NCBI RefSeq assembly: GCF_000333275.1
Contig: NZ_BACU01000527.1
Location: 1 to 64,000 of the forward strand
Source of the DNA: Azospirillum sp. B4
Lineage (GTDB): Bacteria; Pseudomonadota; Alphaproteobacteria; Azospirillales; Azospirillaceae
Direction: 5' to 3'
Length of the DNA: 64,000 nucleotides
Below are positions 34,561 to 44,005 of the stretch, one piece after another. Under the pieces are notes generated by a model, which saw only the letters and a list, made by a program, of their open reading frames with translations, was not told the origin of the DNA and made no database searches. A program made the position numbers and the translations under genes. Position 1 is the stretch's first letter. Each line of letters starts with the position of its first letter.

Positions 34561-36705
34561 GTGCAGGATTTAAGGGCGGTCCAGAAGGACGGACGCCGCG
34601 TGTGTGAGGCTGGAAGCTGTCGGAAAGGAACACGCACCCTCAAGGTGACCATGCTGACAGGTTGTCTGATTTCAGCTGTCAGCCACATCGCGTTGGCGGA
34701 GACCGACAACAATATCGCCGAAGACGTGATCGTGACCGCCGAGCGCCGTGATTTGATCGGCAGCGCACTGACCTCCAGTCAGGGAGTGGTGGTCAAGGAT
34801 GAGTTGGATCTGCTGCCGGCCTATCGCGTGGGCCAAATGCTGGAAACGGTGCCCGGTCTGGTGGTGACCAGTCATAGCGGTGAGGGCAAGGCCAACCAAT
34901 ACCTGCTGCGGGGGTTCAATCTGGACCACGGCACCGACTTGGCCGTCAGTATCGACGGCATGCCTGTCAACATGCGCACCCATGCCCATGGCCAGGGCTA
35001 TACCGACCTGAACTTCGTCATCCCGGAACTGGCCGACGGCTTGGGTTATACCAAGGGCCCCTATTTCGCGGCCCAGGGCGACTTCTCGGCGGTTGGATCG
35101 GTCCAGATGGGCTACGGCAACCAGATTGCGAGCCAGATGGCGTTGACGGCCGGCACGCTGGGCTATCAGCGTGCCTTTGCCGCCGGCACGACCGATCTAG
35201 GGCCTGGTCACCTCACCGCGGGCGGGGAACTGGTGCATTACGATGGCCCCTGGGACCATCCGGACAACCTGCGCAAGGGGAACGCTGTGCTGCGTTACGG
35301 CCAAGGCGACCGTTACGATGGCTTCACCGTCACCGCGATGTATTACCATGCCTTATGGAACGCCACGACCGATCAGCCGGCGCGCGCAATTGATGACGGC
35401 TTGATCGGCCGCTACGGTACCTTGGACCCGTCAGATGGCGGCAAGGCTCAGCGCATGAGCCTGTCCGGCACCCTCGCCGTGTCGGTGGACAAGGGCTGGC
35501 TGGCCGGCGGCGCCGTGAAGGCCAATGCCTATGTCGTCAACAACCAGCTGACGCTGTGGAACAACTTCACCCATTTCCTGGATAATCCGATGCTGGGAGA
35601 CCAGCATGAGCAAAACGAGAACCGCATGGTGGCGGGCGGGGCGGTCAGCTACGCCAAGACATTGTCCTTGTTCGGTGTCGATCATGAACTGCTGACCGGC
35701 CTGGATGTTCGTTTCGACGACGTGAACGTTGATCTGCTGGCCACCCACCAGCGCGTGCCTTATGAGGCACTGGGCGACGACAACGTCCGGGAGGCCGGCA
35801 GCGGCGCCTACCTTCAGGCGATCAGCCATTGGACACCCTGGCTGCGCACCGTTGCCGGCGCGCGCGAGGATTACCTGACCGGTACCGACCATGGCACCAA
35901 CGCCGGCGTGGTGGCCGCCCGTCTGGCCCAGCCCAAGGGCAGTGTTATTTTCACCCCCTGGGACAGCACGGAGATTTATGTCAGCGCGGGCCGCGGCTTC
36001 CATAGCAATGATGTACGCGGCGCAACCCAGGGCAGGGCGCCGCTGCTGCCCAAGGTGGATGGGACGGAAGTGGGTTTGCGAAGCACCCTCCTGCCCAACC
36101 TCACGGCCACGCTGACGGCCTTCCAGATGGATTTCGTGTCGGAACTGACATACGACGCCGACGCGGGCCAGACGAAGGCGGGACGTCCCAGCCGGCGCCG
36201 GGGGCTGGAACTGAACACCACCTACGCGCCCTGGTCCTGGCTGGAACTCTATGGCAGCGTCGCCTTCAGCCACGCCCGCTATACCGACCGCGATCCTGCG
36301 GGCGATTTCATCCCTGACGCCCCCAAATACATCGCTTCCCTGGCCCTGTACCTGAAGGACCTGGGATCATGGGGCGGGGCGGGGCCGTGGGCCGCCGGCA
36401 CCTGGGCGGAAGGGCGTCTGTCGGGCGGGCTGGAATTCCGTTATCTCGGCGCCCATCCCTTGATCGAGGACAACAGCATCCAGTCCAACGGGTATAGCGA
36501 ATGGAATCTGAGCCTGGACTATAAGTTGGACAGCGGCTTGCGCCTGGGTATCGGCGTCTACAACATGTTCAATAGCAAGGACGATGCCGCCGACTATTAC
36601 TATACCGACCGCCTGCAAGGCGACCCGGCGGCGGGCGTTTCCGACATGCACATCCATCCGCTGGAACCCCGGTCCGTCCGGTTCACCATCGCGCGGCAAT
36701 TCTGA
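34561..36705 (+). CDS. TonB-dependent receptor (GTG start)
   Basis: Receptor of 714 residues starting at a GTG that follows a strong GGGAGGTGAACC. Unusually the signal sequence begins after a ~27-residue basic leader (LKVTMLTGCLISAVSHIALA, about 28-46). Then come EDVIVTAERRDLIGSA, a plug with RGFNLDHGTDLAVSIDGMPVNMRTHAHGQGY, and the final strand RSVRFTIARQF. The His-rich HAHGQGYTDLNF plug segment defines a subgroup distinct from the other two receptors here. An alternative start at the internal ATG (MLTGCLIS) would give a conventional signal peptide but has a poorer ribosome site. Substrate unknown; the gentisate operon follows on the opposite strand. Confidence 0.88.
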   Translation: MQDLRAVQKDGRRVCEAGSCRKGTRTLKVTMLTGCLISAVSHIALAETDNNIAEDVIVTAERRDLIGSALTSSQGVVVKDELDLLPAYRVGQMLETVPGLVVTSHSGEGKANQYLLRGFNLDHGTDLAVSIDGMPVNMRTHAHGQGYTDLNFVIPELADGLGYTKGPYFAAQGDFSAVGSVQMGYGNQIASQMALTAGTLGYQRAFAAGTTDLGPGHLTAGGELVHYDGPWDHPDNLRKGNAVLRYGQGDRYDGFTVTAMYYHALWNATTDQPARAIDDGLIGRYGTLDPSDGGKAQRMSLSGTLAVSVDKGWLAGGAVKANAYVVNNQLTLWNNFTHFLDNPMLGDQHEQNENRMVAGGAVSYAKTLSLFGVDHELLTGLDVRFDDVNVDLLATHQRVPYEALGDDNVREAGSGAYLQAISHWTPWLRTVAGAREDYLTGTDHGTNAGVVAARLAQPKGSVIFTPWDSTEIYVSAGRGFHSNDVRGATQGRAPLLPKVDGTEVGLRSTLLPNLTATLTAFQMDFVSELTYDADAGQTKAGRPSRRRGLELNTTYAPWSWLELYGSVAFSHARYTDRDPAGDFIPDAPKYIASLALYLKDLGSWGGAGPWAAGTWAEGRLSGGLEFRYLGAHPLIEDNSIQSNGYSEWNLSLDYKLDSGLRLGIGVYNMFNSKDDAADYYYTDRLQGDPAAGVSDMHIHPLEPRSVRFTIARQF

Positions 36706-36713
36706 CGGCCTTG

Positions 36714-36757
36714 GGGGCGGATCGCGTGGTGGCGTACCGCCACCGGCGATCCGCCCC
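36714..36757. terminator. Long hairpin between convergent genes
   Basis: GGGGCGGATCGC pairs perfectly with GCGATCCGCCCC (12 bp) and encloses a second perfect stem GGTGGCG-TAC-CGCCACC. It lies between the receptor stop and the SnoaL-like gene stop, so it can serve both directions, although no long T-run is present. Confidence 0.65.
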
Positions 36758-36797
36758 GGATATCCGGTGAAGCGGGCATGCTCCGCGCGGCTGGGGA

Positions 36798-37286
36798 TCA
36801 CGCTCCCTTCGGCCGTGACCAGGCCCAGCCGCTGATCCGCCAGCCGGCGGCCTCTCGGCGCAGGGCCACGGTGAAGATCGCCCCGATTTCCGCGCCCGGC
36901 TTTCCGTTGAGTTTGTAGTGGAAGTCGGCCGGAACGACGACGTAAGCCCTGTCCGCTTCAATGTCCACCCGCCACGGCTTGCGCAGCTTGTTGACCCCGT
37001 CGGTCAGGCCGATCGACTGGTTGAAAGCCGCCAATGCGGCTGCCCATTGGGCGCATGTGCCCTTGCCGTGCCATTGAAAGGGCGCGAATTCGTCGACGAT
37101 CGACGTTTCCTCGGCACAGGCGGCGATGGCGGTCGCAACATCGCCCTGGTTCAAGCTGTCCACCCACTGGTTGACGGTTTTCATCACATCGTCGCGCTCG
37201 GCGGCAACGGCATGCTGATTCAATAGAACCATACCGGTGACTGCGATTGTGAGGGCGCGCCCGGCGCGCCGAAGCATCTGTCTCAT
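36798..37286 (-). CDS. Exported SnoaL/NTF2-like protein
   Basis: A 162-residue protein with signal peptide (RRAGRALTIAVTGMVLLNQHAVA) and an NTF2-like domain: DDVMKTVNQWVDSLNQGDVATAIAACAEE, then FAPFQWHGKGTCAQW and a C-terminal sheet ending AGWRISGWAWSRP. The start at 37284-37286 is chosen since AGGAAGAAGCC precedes it and it opens with the signal peptide. Last gene of the gentisate operon, 52 bases after the FAH-family gene. Such domains often bind or isomerise small ligands; no activity can be assigned. Confidence 0.8.
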   Translation of the reverse strand: MRQMLRRAGRALTIAVTGMVLLNQHAVAAERDDVMKTVNQWVDSLNQGDVATAIAACAEETSIVDEFAPFQWHGKGTCAQWAAALAAFNQSIGLTDGVNKLRKPWRVDIEADRAYVVVPADFHYKLNGKPGAEIGAIFTVALRREAAGWRISGWAWSRPKGA

Positions 37287-37338
37287 GGCTTCTTCCTGGT
37301 GGTGAAATGGCAGGTGTGTCCCCTGAGGCGCATCGTGG

Positions 37339-38250
37339 CTAGCGCGCGACCACCGGATGCCGCAGCGTGCCGATGCCATCGACCGTTGCCACAATCACGT
37401 CGCCCGGCCACAGCCATTCTTGCGGGTTACGGCCGGCGCCAACACCGGCGGGCGTGCCGGTTGCGATGATGTCGCCCGGTTCCAACGTGATGCCCCGGCT
37501 GATGTCGGCGATCAACTCATCAACCTTGAACAGCATATAGGCAGTATTGCTGCGCTGCTTTTCCACGCCGTTGACGGTCAGCCACAGGTCGAGCGACTGC
37601 GGATCGGGGATTTCGTCGGCGGTGACGACGACAGGCCCCATGGGGCAATAGCTGTCCTGTCCCTTGGAATAAATCCACTGGCCGGCGCGGCGGCAATCGC
37701 GGGCGCTCATGTCGATGCAGACGGTGTAGCCGAAGACATGGCGCAGCGCGTCGGCACGGGGCACGCTCCGGGCTTTCGTGCCGACAATGACCGCCAGTTC
37801 CACCTCCCAATCCAGCTGCTGGGTGATCGTGCCATCATGCAGGATCGGTTCGCCTGGCCCGATGACGCTGGTCGGCGGCTTGGAGAAGATCACGGGCTGG
37901 CGCGGCAGATCCGGTGAGGTGTCCAGCGACTTGGCGCTTTCGGCGACATGCTGGGTGTAATTGAGGCCGATGCCGAAGATGTTCTTGCGGGGACGGGGTA
38001 TAGGGGCCAGCAGCGTCACGTTCGCCAGCGGCGCGGTGGTGCCGAGCGGGAACACCCCCTCGCACTCCGCGATCAGCCGGGTGGCGATCGCCACCGCCTG
38101 CGGACCCAGGTCGATGAATTCCAGCATCGAGGAGGGGAAAGGCGCGTGTTTCGCGCCGCCGAAGCGGGCCAGGTCGATCACGAGATCGCCGGCGATGGCG
38201 CCGAGACGCGCGGCCGACTCCACATCGACGCGGTAAGTGACGAGACGCAT
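37339..38250 (-). CDS. Fumarylacetoacetate hydrolase family protein (fumaryl/maleylpyruvate hydrolase candidate)
   Basis: FAH-superfamily C-C hydrolase, 303 residues. The catalytic domain starts at NIFGIGLNYTQHVAES; metal-site motifs are QQLDWEVELAVIVG and VFGYTVCIDMSARDCR, and the fold ends with GDIIATGTPAGVGAGRNPQEWLWPGD. CTGAAGGAA precedes the ATG. It follows the gentisate dioxygenase gene by 20 bases, so the natural substrate is probably maleylpyruvate or fumarylpyruvate, giving pyruvate plus maleate or fumarate. No maleylpyruvate isomerase gene is seen in the window, which would fit direct hydrolysis of maleylpyruvate. Confidence 0.88.
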   Translation of the reverse strand: MRLVTYRVDVESAARLGAIAGDLVIDLARFGGAKHAPFPSSMLEFIDLGPQAVAIATRLIAECEGVFPLGTTAPLANVTLLAPIPRPRKNIFGIGLNYTQHVAESAKSLDTSPDLPRQPVIFSKPPTSVIGPGEPILHDGTITQQLDWEVELAVIVGTKARSVPRADALRHVFGYTVCIDMSARDCRRAGQWIYSKGQDSYCPMGPVVVTADEIPDPQSLDLWLTVNGVEKQRSNTAYMLFKVDELIADISRGITLEPGDIIATGTPAGVGAGRNPQEWLWPGDVIVATVDGIGTLRHPVVAR

Positions 38251-38270
38251 GGAAATTCCTTCAGGGTTGG

Positions 38271-39398
38271 TCAGGAAAGAACCGGCTGATGTCCGCCGTT
38301 CTCGCCCAGGGCTTCTTCCCGGTAGAGGCCGAGCGCGTGCATGACGGGCAGGTCGTGGAAGCTGAACAGGCAGGCGTCCTCGGTGACGGAGGCATTGGCG
38401 TGTTCGTGATACATCCAGGATGGGACAACGAAGATGTCCCGCTCCTGCCAATCGAAACGCTGGCCGTTGATCACCGACCAGCCCCGGCCTTTGGCGCACT
38501 GATAGACGAAGCTACCGGTCTGGCGGTGGGCCTTGGTTCGTTCCCCCGGCCGCAACATCTGCATCGTCGCGCCGATGGTCGGCATCACCGGCCCCCCCGT
38601 GGCCGGGTTCACGTAATCCATGATGATGCCGTCGAAGGGCGAGCCGTCCGAGACCCCCGCGTAACGCGATAGCGCCTCATAGGTCGGTGCCCACTCGTAC
38701 TTCAGCAGCGGCGAATAGCGTTTGGCCCAGGCCTGGCCGGCCGGCCGCAGGCCTGACCCGGCCCACAGGGCAAGGCTGTCATTGACGGGGTGGGAGATCG
38801 CCTGGCGAAGGTCCGGATGAACCTCATAGAAGTTGGCGTCGAGCGCGTTCATCAAGGGAATGTCGAGGCCATCCTGCCAAATGCAGATCGTGCCATCCTC
38901 CGCCACGCCGTGTTCGTGCCAGGTGCCGTTGGGGGTCAGCACGAAGTCGTTGGCGCCCAAGGTCATCTTGTGACCATCGACATTGGTGAAGGCGCCGGCG
39001 CCCTCCATGATGAAGCGAAGCGCCGACGCGCTGTGGCGGTGGCTGGAGGCGCACTCGCCCGGCTTCATCACCTGAAGCCCGGAATAAAGCCACCCCACGG
39101 CGGCGACGACATCCGAACGCCCCTTGTTCTCCAGATAAACCACGCGGCGCCCGGCCTGCTCCGGTGTGACGAGGTCAAGCGCCCTTAGCACATCCCCGCG
39201 CAGATCCTGGAACCGCCAGATCATGGGAACCGACGATGAGCTGGGCTGCCATGGCTCGATCTTGTTGGCGACAGTCCACAGCGCACCCGTGCCCAAGGTG
39301 CTGAGCCGCCGATAATAGTCAATTAATTCAGGTGTATCGGACACATTGGCGCGGCCAACGACATCCTCCCGATACGCGTCGTAGGTGATTTGGGGCAT
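38271..39398 (-). CDS. Gentisate 1,2-dioxygenase-like bicupin
   Basis: Bicupin dioxygenase, 375 residues, of the gentisate / 1-hydroxy-2-naphthoate dioxygenase family. The first cupin shows the His pair SSHRHSASALRFIMEG and later FVLTPNGTWHEHG; the second cupin has KAHRQTGSFVYQCAKGRGW and VVPSWMYHEHANAS. It would open the ring of gentisate (2,5-dihydroxybenzoate) or a close analogue with Fe(II). GGAGGGCG is close to the ATG at 39396-39398. It heads an operon with the FAH-family and SnoaL-like genes and has a motif shared with the second MarR gene just upstream (39419-39432). Confidence 0.9.
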   Translation of the reverse strand: MPQITYDAYREDVVGRANVSDTPELIDYYRRLSTLGTGALWTVANKIEPWQPSSSSVPMIWRFQDLRGDVLRALDLVTPEQAGRRVVYLENKGRSDVVAAVGWLYSGLQVMKPGECASSHRHSASALRFIMEGAGAFTNVDGHKMTLGANDFVLTPNGTWHEHGVAEDGTICIWQDGLDIPLMNALDANFYEVHPDLRQAISHPVNDSLALWAGSGLRPAGQAWAKRYSPLLKYEWAPTYEALSRYAGVSDGSPFDGIIMDYVNPATGGPVMPTIGATMQMLRPGERTKAHRQTGSFVYQCAKGRGWSVINGQRFDWQERDIFVVPSWMYHEHANASVTEDACLFSFHDLPVMHALGLYREEALGENGGHQPVLS

Positions 39399-39418
39399 CG
39401 CGCCCTCCGAGGAATTTA

Positions 39419-39432
39419 TTATAGGCTTAAAA
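39419..39432. promoter_or_regulatory. Putative MarR-2 operator, copy 1
   Basis: TTATAGGCTTAAAA, 11 of 14 positions identical to TTTTAGGTTTAAAG at 58734-58747 in front of the MarR gene. It lies 20 bases upstream of the gentisate dioxygenase start, a position suited to repression. Confidence 0.45.
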
Positions 39433-39527
39433 TATCTTGCCTGGTTGGCGGATGCAAGTATCTTGGCTGGCATGTCAGCGCCGCCAAGGCGCCCCCATGG
39501 ATAGACACGCGAAGGGTGCCCGTTCAG

Positions 39528-40157
39528 ATGGACTTCGACTTCAGGCAGCTGGCTGCTGCCGACCGCTACAAGCTGATGAGTGCCGTGATCACCCCCCGGC
39601 CCATCGCCTGGCTGACCACCCGGTCCGTGGAGGGCGCGCGGAACGCCGCGCCCTACAGCTTCTTCAACATGATGGGGGCGGAACCTCCGCTGGTGGCTAT
39701 TGGGCTTATGCGCCGGCCCGACGGCACCTTGAAGGACAGCGCCAGGAATATCCTGGAAACCGGCGACTTCGTGGTGAACCTGGTGAGTGAAGCCGACGCG
39801 CCGGCGATGAATTTCACCTGCATAGACGCGCCCCCGGACTTTGATGAGCTGGAGCATGCGGGGGTCGCCGTCGCCCCCTCGGTCACGGTCGCTCCTCCGC
39901 GGATCGCCTCTGCTCCGGTTTCGATGGAATGCCGGCTTTTCCACCACGTCGATGCCGGACAGTCGACGGTCGTCTTGGGCGAGGTATTGCATTTTCACAT
40001 CCGCGACGACCTGGTCGATGCGCGGCGCCTGCATGTGGACACCCTTGCCATGGCGCTGGTCGCGCGGATGCACGGTGCGGGGTGGTATACTCGCTCAACC
40101 GACCTGTTCCAGCTTTCACGGCCATCCTATGCGGAGTGGCCGGGGGCGGCGGGCTGA
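39528..40157 (+). CDS. Flavin reductase-like FMN-binding protein
   Basis: A 209-residue protein of the flavin-reductase-like split barrel (the larger type): MDFDFRQLAAADRYKLMSAVITPRPIAWLTTRSVEG, NAAPYSFFNMMGAEPPLVAIGL and NFVVNLVSE-like ETGDFVVNLVSEADA. GAAGGG precedes the ATG. It is divergent from the gentisate operon. It might supply reduced flavin to a hydroxylase encoded elsewhere, since no partner monooxygenase is adjacent. It ends exactly where the convergent beta-lactamase-like gene ends, with no base between the two stop codons. Confidence 0.86.
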   Translation: MDFDFRQLAAADRYKLMSAVITPRPIAWLTTRSVEGARNAAPYSFFNMMGAEPPLVAIGLMRRPDGTLKDSARNILETGDFVVNLVSEADAPAMNFTCIDAPPDFDELEHAGVAVAPSVTVAPPRIASAPVSMECRLFHHVDAGQSTVVLGEVLHFHIRDDLVDARRLHVDTLAMALVARMHGAGWYTRSTDLFQLSRPSYAEWPGAAG

Positions 40158-41555
40158 TTACAGGGGCGCATCCCAGGCGGGAAGGGGGGAGATGACCAGG
40201 TTGCCGATTTTGCCGTTGGCTGCGACGGTGACGCTGACCTCGATGACCCCATGCTCAAAGCGGGCGCGATACCGATATAGCGTGTCGCCGCACATGTCCC
40301 GGCGGTCGAACGGTGCCAGCTCCTGCAGTGGGCCCAGCGCGGATAGGACCTTGGTGTCGTCGGCCATCAATTCCGTGAAGTCCAACTGGGCGAAATCCGT
40401 GAAGTCACCATACGCGACGCGGCCTGCCGCCATGTCACCCAGCAGGCGCCTCACGCGCACGGTCATGGCCGGTTCCCTGTCCTCTATTGGCGCGGCCGGC
40501 GGCCGGGCCAGGTTGGGCTCCACGATTTCCGCGACGTGGCGGGCGATGGTTCCGACGTGGGCATTGTCGCTGTTGGCAAAGACAGTGACCGCGAGGTCCC
40601 CTTCCAGATAGCGGACGGCATAGGTCTGGAAGCCCTGCCAACTGCCGGCGTGCCACCAGACGCCGCTTTGAGCCGCGGCGTGCTGGAACCAGCCGAATCC
40701 ATAGGGGTAGCCGCATCCATTGTTCAGGCGGGCCGGCTTGGCAATCTCGGCCCAGGACTCATCTGTCAGGATCCGATGGTCCGCCATGCCGGCGGCCCAG
40801 GCCGCATAATCGAGAATGGACAGATACAGCGACCCATCGGCTGTCGAGTTCGCGGTTGGCGAAATCCATTCGGCGTTGCGTGGCTTGCCGTCCCGCATCT
40901 CATAACCAGCCGCCCGGTTGGGAATCACTGCCGTCTCATCAATGGCCCGCGCCGTGCGCATTCCCAGCGGCGTGAATAACCGCTGCTGCAGGAAATCGGC
41001 GTAATATTGTCCGCTGACCCGCTTCACCAGAAAGCCCAGGACAATGTAATCGGAATAACTGAAGCGCCAGCGCGCGCCGGCGGGAAAATTCAGCGCCTCG
41101 CCCGTGATGATTCCCAGCAATTGGGCGTCGGTGTAGTCGGCGCGGAAATCCCCATTCGGGGTCGCCGGCAGGCCCGACGTGTGATTGAGCAGGTGCCGGA
41201 TCGTGATGGGCCGCCAACTGGACGGGACTTCTGGAAGATATGCCCGGATGGACTCATCCAGCCGGATTTTGCCATCCTGCACCAACAACATCACCCCCGC
41301 GGCGGTCAGTTGCATGCCGGTCGCCCCGGTCTTGAATAGTGTGTCCGGATGGACCGGCACCTGATGTTCCAGATTGGCGAAGCCGTACCCTTGGGCGCGC
41401 AGAAGCCGCCCATCGCGCACAACCGCGACCGCGAGCCCGGGAATGCCATCGCGGGCCATTTCGGCGGTGATGTAATCATCGACCGGTTCGGCGGCTGCGG
41501 TCGCCGACAGTCCCAGCAGAATGGCGGCGGCCAGAAGATAGTCGATCCTGTTCAT
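40158..41555 (-). CDS. Exported beta-lactamase/esterase-fold protein lacking the Ser-x-x-Lys pair
   Basis: A 465-residue protein with signal peptide (MNRIDYLLAAAILLGLSATAAA) and the class C beta-lactamase / D-peptidase / EstB fold: FANLEHQVPVHPDTLF, ITIRHLLNHTSGLP, RFSYSDYIVLGFLV and WWHAGSWQGF. The position of the catalytic Ser-x-x-Lys motif reads GATGMQLTA (residues 77-85), so the nucleophile is Ala78 and the Lys is Met81. Tyr167 of the second motif (YSD) and the His-x-Gly motif remain. It is therefore unlikely to work as a canonical serine hydrolase, and may be a binding or regulatory protein. A C-terminal extension of ~150 residues follows. It lies next to regulator C. Confidence 0.85.
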   Translation of the reverse strand: MNRIDYLLAAAILLGLSATAAAEPVDDYITAEMARDGIPGLAVAVVRDGRLLRAQGYGFANLEHQVPVHPDTLFKTGATGMQLTAAGVMLLVQDGKIRLDESIRAYLPEVPSSWRPITIRHLLNHTSGLPATPNGDFRADYTDAQLLGIITGEALNFPAGARWRFSYSDYIVLGFLVKRVSGQYYADFLQQRLFTPLGMRTARAIDETAVIPNRAAGYEMRDGKPRNAEWISPTANSTADGSLYLSILDYAAWAAGMADHRILTDESWAEIAKPARLNNGCGYPYGFGWFQHAAAQSGVWWHAGSWQGFQTYAVRYLEGDLAVTVFANSDNAHVGTIARHVAEIVEPNLARPPAAPIEDREPAMTVRVRRLLGDMAAGRVAYGDFTDFAQLDFTELMADDTKVLSALGPLQELAPFDRRDMCGDTLYRYRARFEHGVIEVSVTVAANGKIGNLVISPLPAWDAPL

Positions 41556-41669
41556 GGCGAATACTTCTGGCAGCCGAGGCTTGGGGGAACAATTGCCGAA
41601 GCGGCCAATCCCTTGGCGAAAATGGCCCCTTGGCGAAAACGACCTCCGCCCCGCCGGGGGGCTGGCCGT

Positions 41670-43067
41670 TCAGCGTGGCGCCAGGGGCGCCACCGGCGTA
41701 TCCGAAGGCGACGGTGAATCGGCCGCCGCTGTGGACTTGTCCCAGATCCCCTGAGAGCGCAGTTCCCTATGCAGGACCAGCGTCGCGCCAATATTGAGGC
41801 TCGCCATCGTGCGAACCCGGTACAGCATTTCGAAGCCGCGAAAGGATACGTTGCCGTTGAAACCGGTCGCGGCGATCCGCGCGGGATCGCCCGCCAACTC
41901 TGCCATTTCCAGTAGTCCAGGGTCGCGGATTCCCGCGATGATCATGACGGTGTTTCCAGCGGGACCGGGCAGGCTGGCCATATAGCCGTAGTCCATGCGG
42001 GGAATGCGTTCTTCGGTAAGGACGACGCCATCGGACTGGTATGTCATGCCAGTCGCGGTGTCGGTCAACTCATTGGCCGTGTCGCCAAGCTTGAAGCCCG
42101 AAGCCTGGAACAGGGGGTCGCGCAGCAGGACGCTCAGACCACCCAGCAGGCCGACATAAATGACGTCGGATGATTTGAACGTGTCTGGAACCAGCTGCGA
42201 GGCGGAAATCAGCTTGATGGGCCGCGTTTGCCCGCGCGTGATGGTGCGCAGGAGGGCGTGGATTTTCTCCAGCGCCATGATGGTGCTGGACGAGACATAT
42301 TGCTCCCTGGACGCTGTGATGCGCTCACCCTCCGCCGGGTGGCGCATCAGGTAGATGTCCAGATCCTCGCGGGCGGGAATGGAATGGTCCCAGACAAGAC
42401 GGGGGGCCGCTGCGGATACGTTCCCCTGATCCGGCGTCTGGCCGAACAGGAAATAGTCGCCCATAACGATCGTTATCGGCCGGTCACTGCTGGCGAGGGG
42501 GCGCCAGATGGCGGGCCATATCGGCGGCTTCGGCGCCGCCGGAAAAAAGAAAAGAAGGGCGAGAAGCGCCATGAGGCCGGCGGCGCCCAAGGCTAGCCAC
42601 TTGCGCGCCAGGGGCGGTGCCTTGCCGGCAGGGGAAGGGGGGACGGGAGCCTTGTCCTCGACAGCCATTTCAGCAACGCCGGTCAGTTGGACGCTGTATT
42701 CCCCGAGGGGGATCGACAGGCCGGGGCCAGGCCGCTCCTTATAAACATCCTCCATCAGTTTGCGCAGGCGATGGATGTAGACCCGGACGGTCGCGTCCTG
42801 GGGTGAGTCGACTGTGCGACCGGCGGAGAATATCTCGTTGGTGATCTCCAATTCGGTCGGCGGCCGCATCTCGATGGTTCGTTCCAACAGGAAGTCGAAC
42901 AGACGGAGAAGCTTATCCGACCGCTTGGAACCGAGTTCGTCACGCAGCACCTGCGCCGCGTCACGCAGTTGGTCTTGCCGGGATGGCGGCGTGCGGCTTT
43001 CGGTGGGGCCCGTCCCTTCGTCGCTACGCTGATGTGGTGAAGGGGGCCGATGCGACCAGAGCTTCAT
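41670..43067 (-). CDS. Membrane-anchored winged-helix regulator, paralogue C
   Basis: A 465-residue paralogue: winged helix at about 33-125 (KLLRLFDFLLERTIEMRPPTELEITNEIF, VRVYIHRLRKLMEDVY, LSIPLGEYSVQL), proline-rich linker, transmembrane helix at 157-175 (WLALGAAGLMALLALLFFF), then an exported domain with MDYGYMASLPGPAGNT and FEMLYRVRTM, plus a short extra tail rich in Ser and Pro. It is divergent from the DUF6152, secreted and Tat-exported genes starting at 43501, so these are the likely targets. Confidence 0.8.
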   Translation of the reverse strand: MKLWSHRPPSPHQRSDEGTGPTESRTPPSRQDQLRDAAQVLRDELGSKRSDKLLRLFDFLLERTIEMRPPTELEITNEIFSAGRTVDSPQDATVRVYIHRLRKLMEDVYKERPGPGLSIPLGEYSVQLTGVAEMAVEDKAPVPPSPAGKAPPLARKWLALGAAGLMALLALLFFFPAAPKPPIWPAIWRPLASSDRPITIVMGDYFLFGQTPDQGNVSAAAPRLVWDHSIPAREDLDIYLMRHPAEGERITASREQYVSSSTIMALEKIHALLRTITRGQTRPIKLISASQLVPDTFKSSDVIYVGLLGGLSVLLRDPLFQASGFKLGDTANELTDTATGMTYQSDGVVLTEERIPRMDYGYMASLPGPAGNTVMIIAGIRDPGLLEMAELAGDPARIAATGFNGNVSFRGFEMLYRVRTMASLNIGATLVLHRELRSQGIWDKSTAAADSPSPSDTPVAPLAPR

Positions 43068-43500
43068 GCCGTGTCAAACCTTCAGCGATGCGTGCCTGAT
43101 TAAGGGCCAGCCAATTCATGTAACGCTTGGGCCACCCTTGATGGTGGCTGGCTCACAACAGGCATGAAGCGCCGCCACGCCATAACCTTTTCAGGATCCA
43201 GCCCTGGAAACCCTATTGAAACGTCTATGCGTTCCCGCCCTGTAACGGTTTCACAACTGTAATCGCCGCCGTGAGCGGGGGGCAAGTGATAAGACTTTCC
43301 GGACCGTCCCCGCATTGGCGCGGCAAGGTCGGCGGCGGCCGGATAATGGGCCGGATAATGGGAGGATGGGGCTGCGTGCTAGGGATTGCTTCAGGCATCC
43401 GCTTCATGATTCCCGCCGTGGCTTCACGCATCGTCCGGACAAAGGCGGCGGCGTGGCCGCGCGACGCGCGACAATCGGTCTTATGAACAGGAGTTGATTG
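43068..43500. promoter_or_regulatory. Divergent region between regulator C and DUF6152 gene
   Basis: A 433-base gap with no convincing gene. It contains an exact 12-base tandem duplication, CCGGATAATGGG at 43339-43350 and 43351-43362, about 140 bases before the DUF6152 start. Promoters in both directions are expected here; paralogue C would be predicted to bind. Confidence 0.4.
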
Positions 43501-43887
43501 ATGAAACTGGGCAAGAAAGCGGTATCGGCGGCAAGGATCGCTGGCCTCGTCGCGGCCGTGATCGCCACGCCGGCCTTGGCTCACCATTCCTTTGCGATGT
43601 TCGATCAGACGAAGATCGAGCAGCTGACCAAGGCCACCGTTACCGAATTTCGTTTCGCCAACCCGCATTCGTTCGTCGTTGTCAGTGTTGATGGGGCGAA
43701 TGGAAAGACCAATTACGCCTTGGAGTGCAGCAGCGTGAACATGATGAGTGCTGCGGGATGGGATCCGACGACGATCAAGGCGGGCGATACCGTCAATATC
43801 GCCTTCTATCCGCTGCGCGACGGACGCCCCGGCGGGATGTTGAAGACCATCACGGTTCCCGACGGCAGGACCTTGAGCGGCTGGTGA
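43501..43887 (+). CDS. DUF6152-family exported protein, copy 2
   Basis: A 128-residue homologue of the protein at 25949-26311: signal peptide (AARIAGLVAAVIATPALA) followed by HHSFAMFDQTKIEQL, then NPHSFVVVS, LECSSVNMMSAAGW and FYPLRDGRPGGMLK. The ATG follows AGGAGTTGATTG; a TTG directly before it gives one extra residue. Function unknown. First gene of a plus-strand series that continues through the secreted, Tat-exported and IorA/B genes. Confidence 0.86.
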   Translation: MKLGKKAVSAARIAGLVAAVIATPALAHHSFAMFDQTKIEQLTKATVTEFRFANPHSFVVVSVDGANGKTNYALECSSVNMMSAAGWDPTTIKAGDTVNIAFYPLRDGRPGGMLKTITVPDGRTLSGW

Positions 43888-44005
43888 TGCCGGGGGGCTG
43901 TGGGGGAGTGACGCCGCCTGGCGGTTAACTCCTGGCCGGTACTGCGCCGCCGACTGATGGGCGGCGACTAATAGATAATGATTTGAAGGGACTGGGAGGT
44001 TTGTG

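Noticed and set aside
43339-43362. 12-bp tandem repeat as a regulatory array
   Set aside because: Only two copies and no relation to any other motif; kept as part of the intergenic description without a functional claim.
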